NCBI GenBank assembly: GCA_030666075.1
Contig: DAOUYN010000041.1
Location: 1 to 7,255, forward strand
Length of the DNA stretch: 7,255 bases
Direction of reading: 5' to 3'
Source of the DNA: Actinomycetes bacterium
GTDB lineage: Bacteria; Actinomycetota; Aquicultoria; CAJVYJ01; JAUVQD01
A model generated the notes under the pieces. The model had not been told where the DNA came from. It searched no databases and saw nothing but the letters and a program-made list of their open reading frames with translations. The translations under genes were made by a program, and so were the position numbers. This document shows positions 6,472-7,255 of this stretch, one piece after another (within the stretch, counting starts at the first letter, position 1; every line of letters starts with the position of its first letter).

Positions 6472-6496
6472 GCGAGTGTTTAAGCTTTCTTCTGTC
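6459..6496 (+). promoter_or_regulatory. Antiterminator helix of the metK SAM riboswitch
   Basis: Bases 6459-6471 can pair with 6484-6496 over 13 positions with a single U-U mismatch and one G-U, enclosing a 12-base loop. The 5' arm contains the whole 3' strand of P1 and the end of P4, and the 3' arm is most of the terminator's 5' arm. Therefore a SAM-bound aptamer and this helix cannot coexist: low SAM should give antitermination and metK expression. Confidence 0.8.
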
Positions 6497-6522
6497 AGCC
6501 GGAAGGAAGCTTTTATTATTTT
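6482..6522 (+). terminator. Intrinsic terminator of the metK SAM riboswitch
   Basis: A 12-base-pair stem (6482-6493 with 6501-6512, two G-U pairs) closes a seven-base loop. It is followed by a T-rich tail at 6513-6522 (eight T of ten). The hairpin precedes the metK ribosome site by a single step, so it is the expression platform. SAM binding sequesters the antiterminator arm and lets this hairpin stop transcription before metK. Confidence 0.88.
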
Positions 6523-6530
6523 AAGGAGGA
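6523..6530 (+). promoter_or_regulatory. Strong ribosome binding site of metK
   Basis: AAGGAGGA lies four bases before ATG6535 and is the best Shine-Dalgarno sequence in the window. It is outside both the terminator stem and the antiterminator, so control should act on transcription rather than on ribosome access. Confidence 0.9.
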
Positions 6531-6534
6531 AGAA

Positions 6535-7255
6535 ATGTCTCGAGGGGATTATGTTTTTACTTCAGAATCGGTGACCGAAGGCCATCCCGACAAAATGGCC
6601 GATCAGATTTCAGATGCCGTACTCGATGCCATCTTTACAAATGACCCGATGGGCCGGGTGGCGTGTGAGACTTTTGTCACTACCGGACTGGTGGTCGTCG
6701 GCGGGGAAGTATCGACTAACACTTATGTGTCGATACCGGATGTCGTGCGCAAGACTATCGCCGGGATCGGCTATACGAGAGCCAAGTACGGTTTTGACCA
6801 TGAGACCTGCGCGGTGATGGTCACACTTGATGAACAGTCAGCGGACATCGCCCAAGGCGTAAATCATGCTCTTGAAGAACGCGGCGGAGCCGAAGACGAC
6901 CTTGATGGCCAGGGCGCCGGCGATCAGGGCATGATGTTCGGTTATGCCTGCAAGGAGACTCCTGAACTGATGCCCGCTCCGATCATGTGGGCGCATCAAC
7001 TGTCTAAGCGCCTCTCTGAAGTTCGCAAACAAGGGATAGTGGCCGGCTTGAGGCCGGACGGTAAGACTCAGGTGACGGTCGAATATAAAGACGACAAACC
7101 GGTGGGCATCAATACGGTCAATATCTCGACCCAGCATGACCCCGACGTCGACATAGAAGGGAAGCTCCACGCCGAATTGCTGGAGTATGTCGTCAAACCG
7201 ATCCTTCCAGCCGATCAAGTCGACTACTCTAATTTACGTTTTCTCGTCAACCCGA
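6535..7255 (+). CDS. metK: S-adenosylmethionine synthetase, N-terminal part
   Basis: MetK makes S-adenosylmethionine from methionine and ATP in the cytosol, releasing phosphate and pyrophosphate. The window holds 240 residues of a protein usually near 380-400, and the gene runs off the right edge without a stop. The N-terminal ATP/methionine motif [18 protein letters not shown] is represented from residue 9 to 27, with His17 and Asp19 in [14 protein letters not shown] (43-51) follows. The family signature [12 protein letters not shown] is at 127-138, preceded by Gln126, a residue I associate with actinobacterial Met[15 protein letters not shown] (171-184) is also typical. The second signature, GGGAFSxKD, lies beyond the edge. 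The ATG is fixed by a strong AAGGAGGA site. The gene has its own promoter and a SAM-I riboswitch, so the enzyme's product represses its synthesis. Confidence 0.97.
   Translation, partial: MSRGDYVFTSESVTEGHPDKMADQISDAVLDAIFTNDPMGRVACETFVTTGLVVVGGEVSTNTYVSIPDVVRKTIAGIGYTRAKYGFDHETCAVMVTLDEQSADIAQGVNHALEERGGAEDDLDGQGAGDQGMMFGYACKETPELMPAPIMWAHQLSKRLSEVRKQGIVAGLRPDGKTQVTVEYKDDKPVGINTVNISTQHDPDVDIEGKLHAELLEYVVKPILPADQVDYSNLRFLVNP

Overview
The window is a compact, GC-rich bacterial housekeeping segment with all genes on the + strand and very short spacers. Layout: the 3' end of cdsA (1-309), dxr (385-1563), a site-2 (RIP/RseP-type) membrane protease (1579-2874), ispG (2935-3972), proS (3980-5680), a family-2 glycosyltransferase (5690-6319), then a promoter, a SAM-I riboswitch with a transcription-attenuation hairpin (about 6326-6522), and the 5' part of metK (6535 to the window edge). 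No spacer exceeds 300 bases; the longest, 6320-6534, is filled by the metK promoter and leader.

The order cdsA-dxr-rseP-ispG-proS is the envelope/isoprenoid cluster of many Gram-positive-type bacteria, and parts of it are shared by Firmicutes and Actinobacteria. The SAM-I (S-box) leader also fits a Gram-positive-type lineage. The high GC, the TTG and GTG starts, and the Gln before GAGDQG in MetK lean mildly towards a deep-branching actinobacterial or clostridial relative. The phylum cannot be fixed from sequence reading alone.

The genes share an envelope-supply theme. CdsA makes CDP-diacylglycerol for phospholipids. Dxr and IspG are the second and the penultimate enzymes of the MEP isoprenoid pathway, which feeds the undecaprenyl carrier. 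The RIP protease cleaves membrane substrates. ProS charges tRNA-Pro, and the glycosyltransferase probably decorates a lipid or small acceptor. metK is a separate transcription unit, controlled by feedback from its own product S-adenosylmethionine.

No mobile element, CRISPR array, tRNA or rRNA was seen, and there is no clear sign of an entirely new system. The most notable points are the RIP protease, which appears to carry an extra PDZ domain between its first two catalytic membrane segments, and the metK leader, whose promoter, aptamer, antiterminator and terminator can all be traced base by base.
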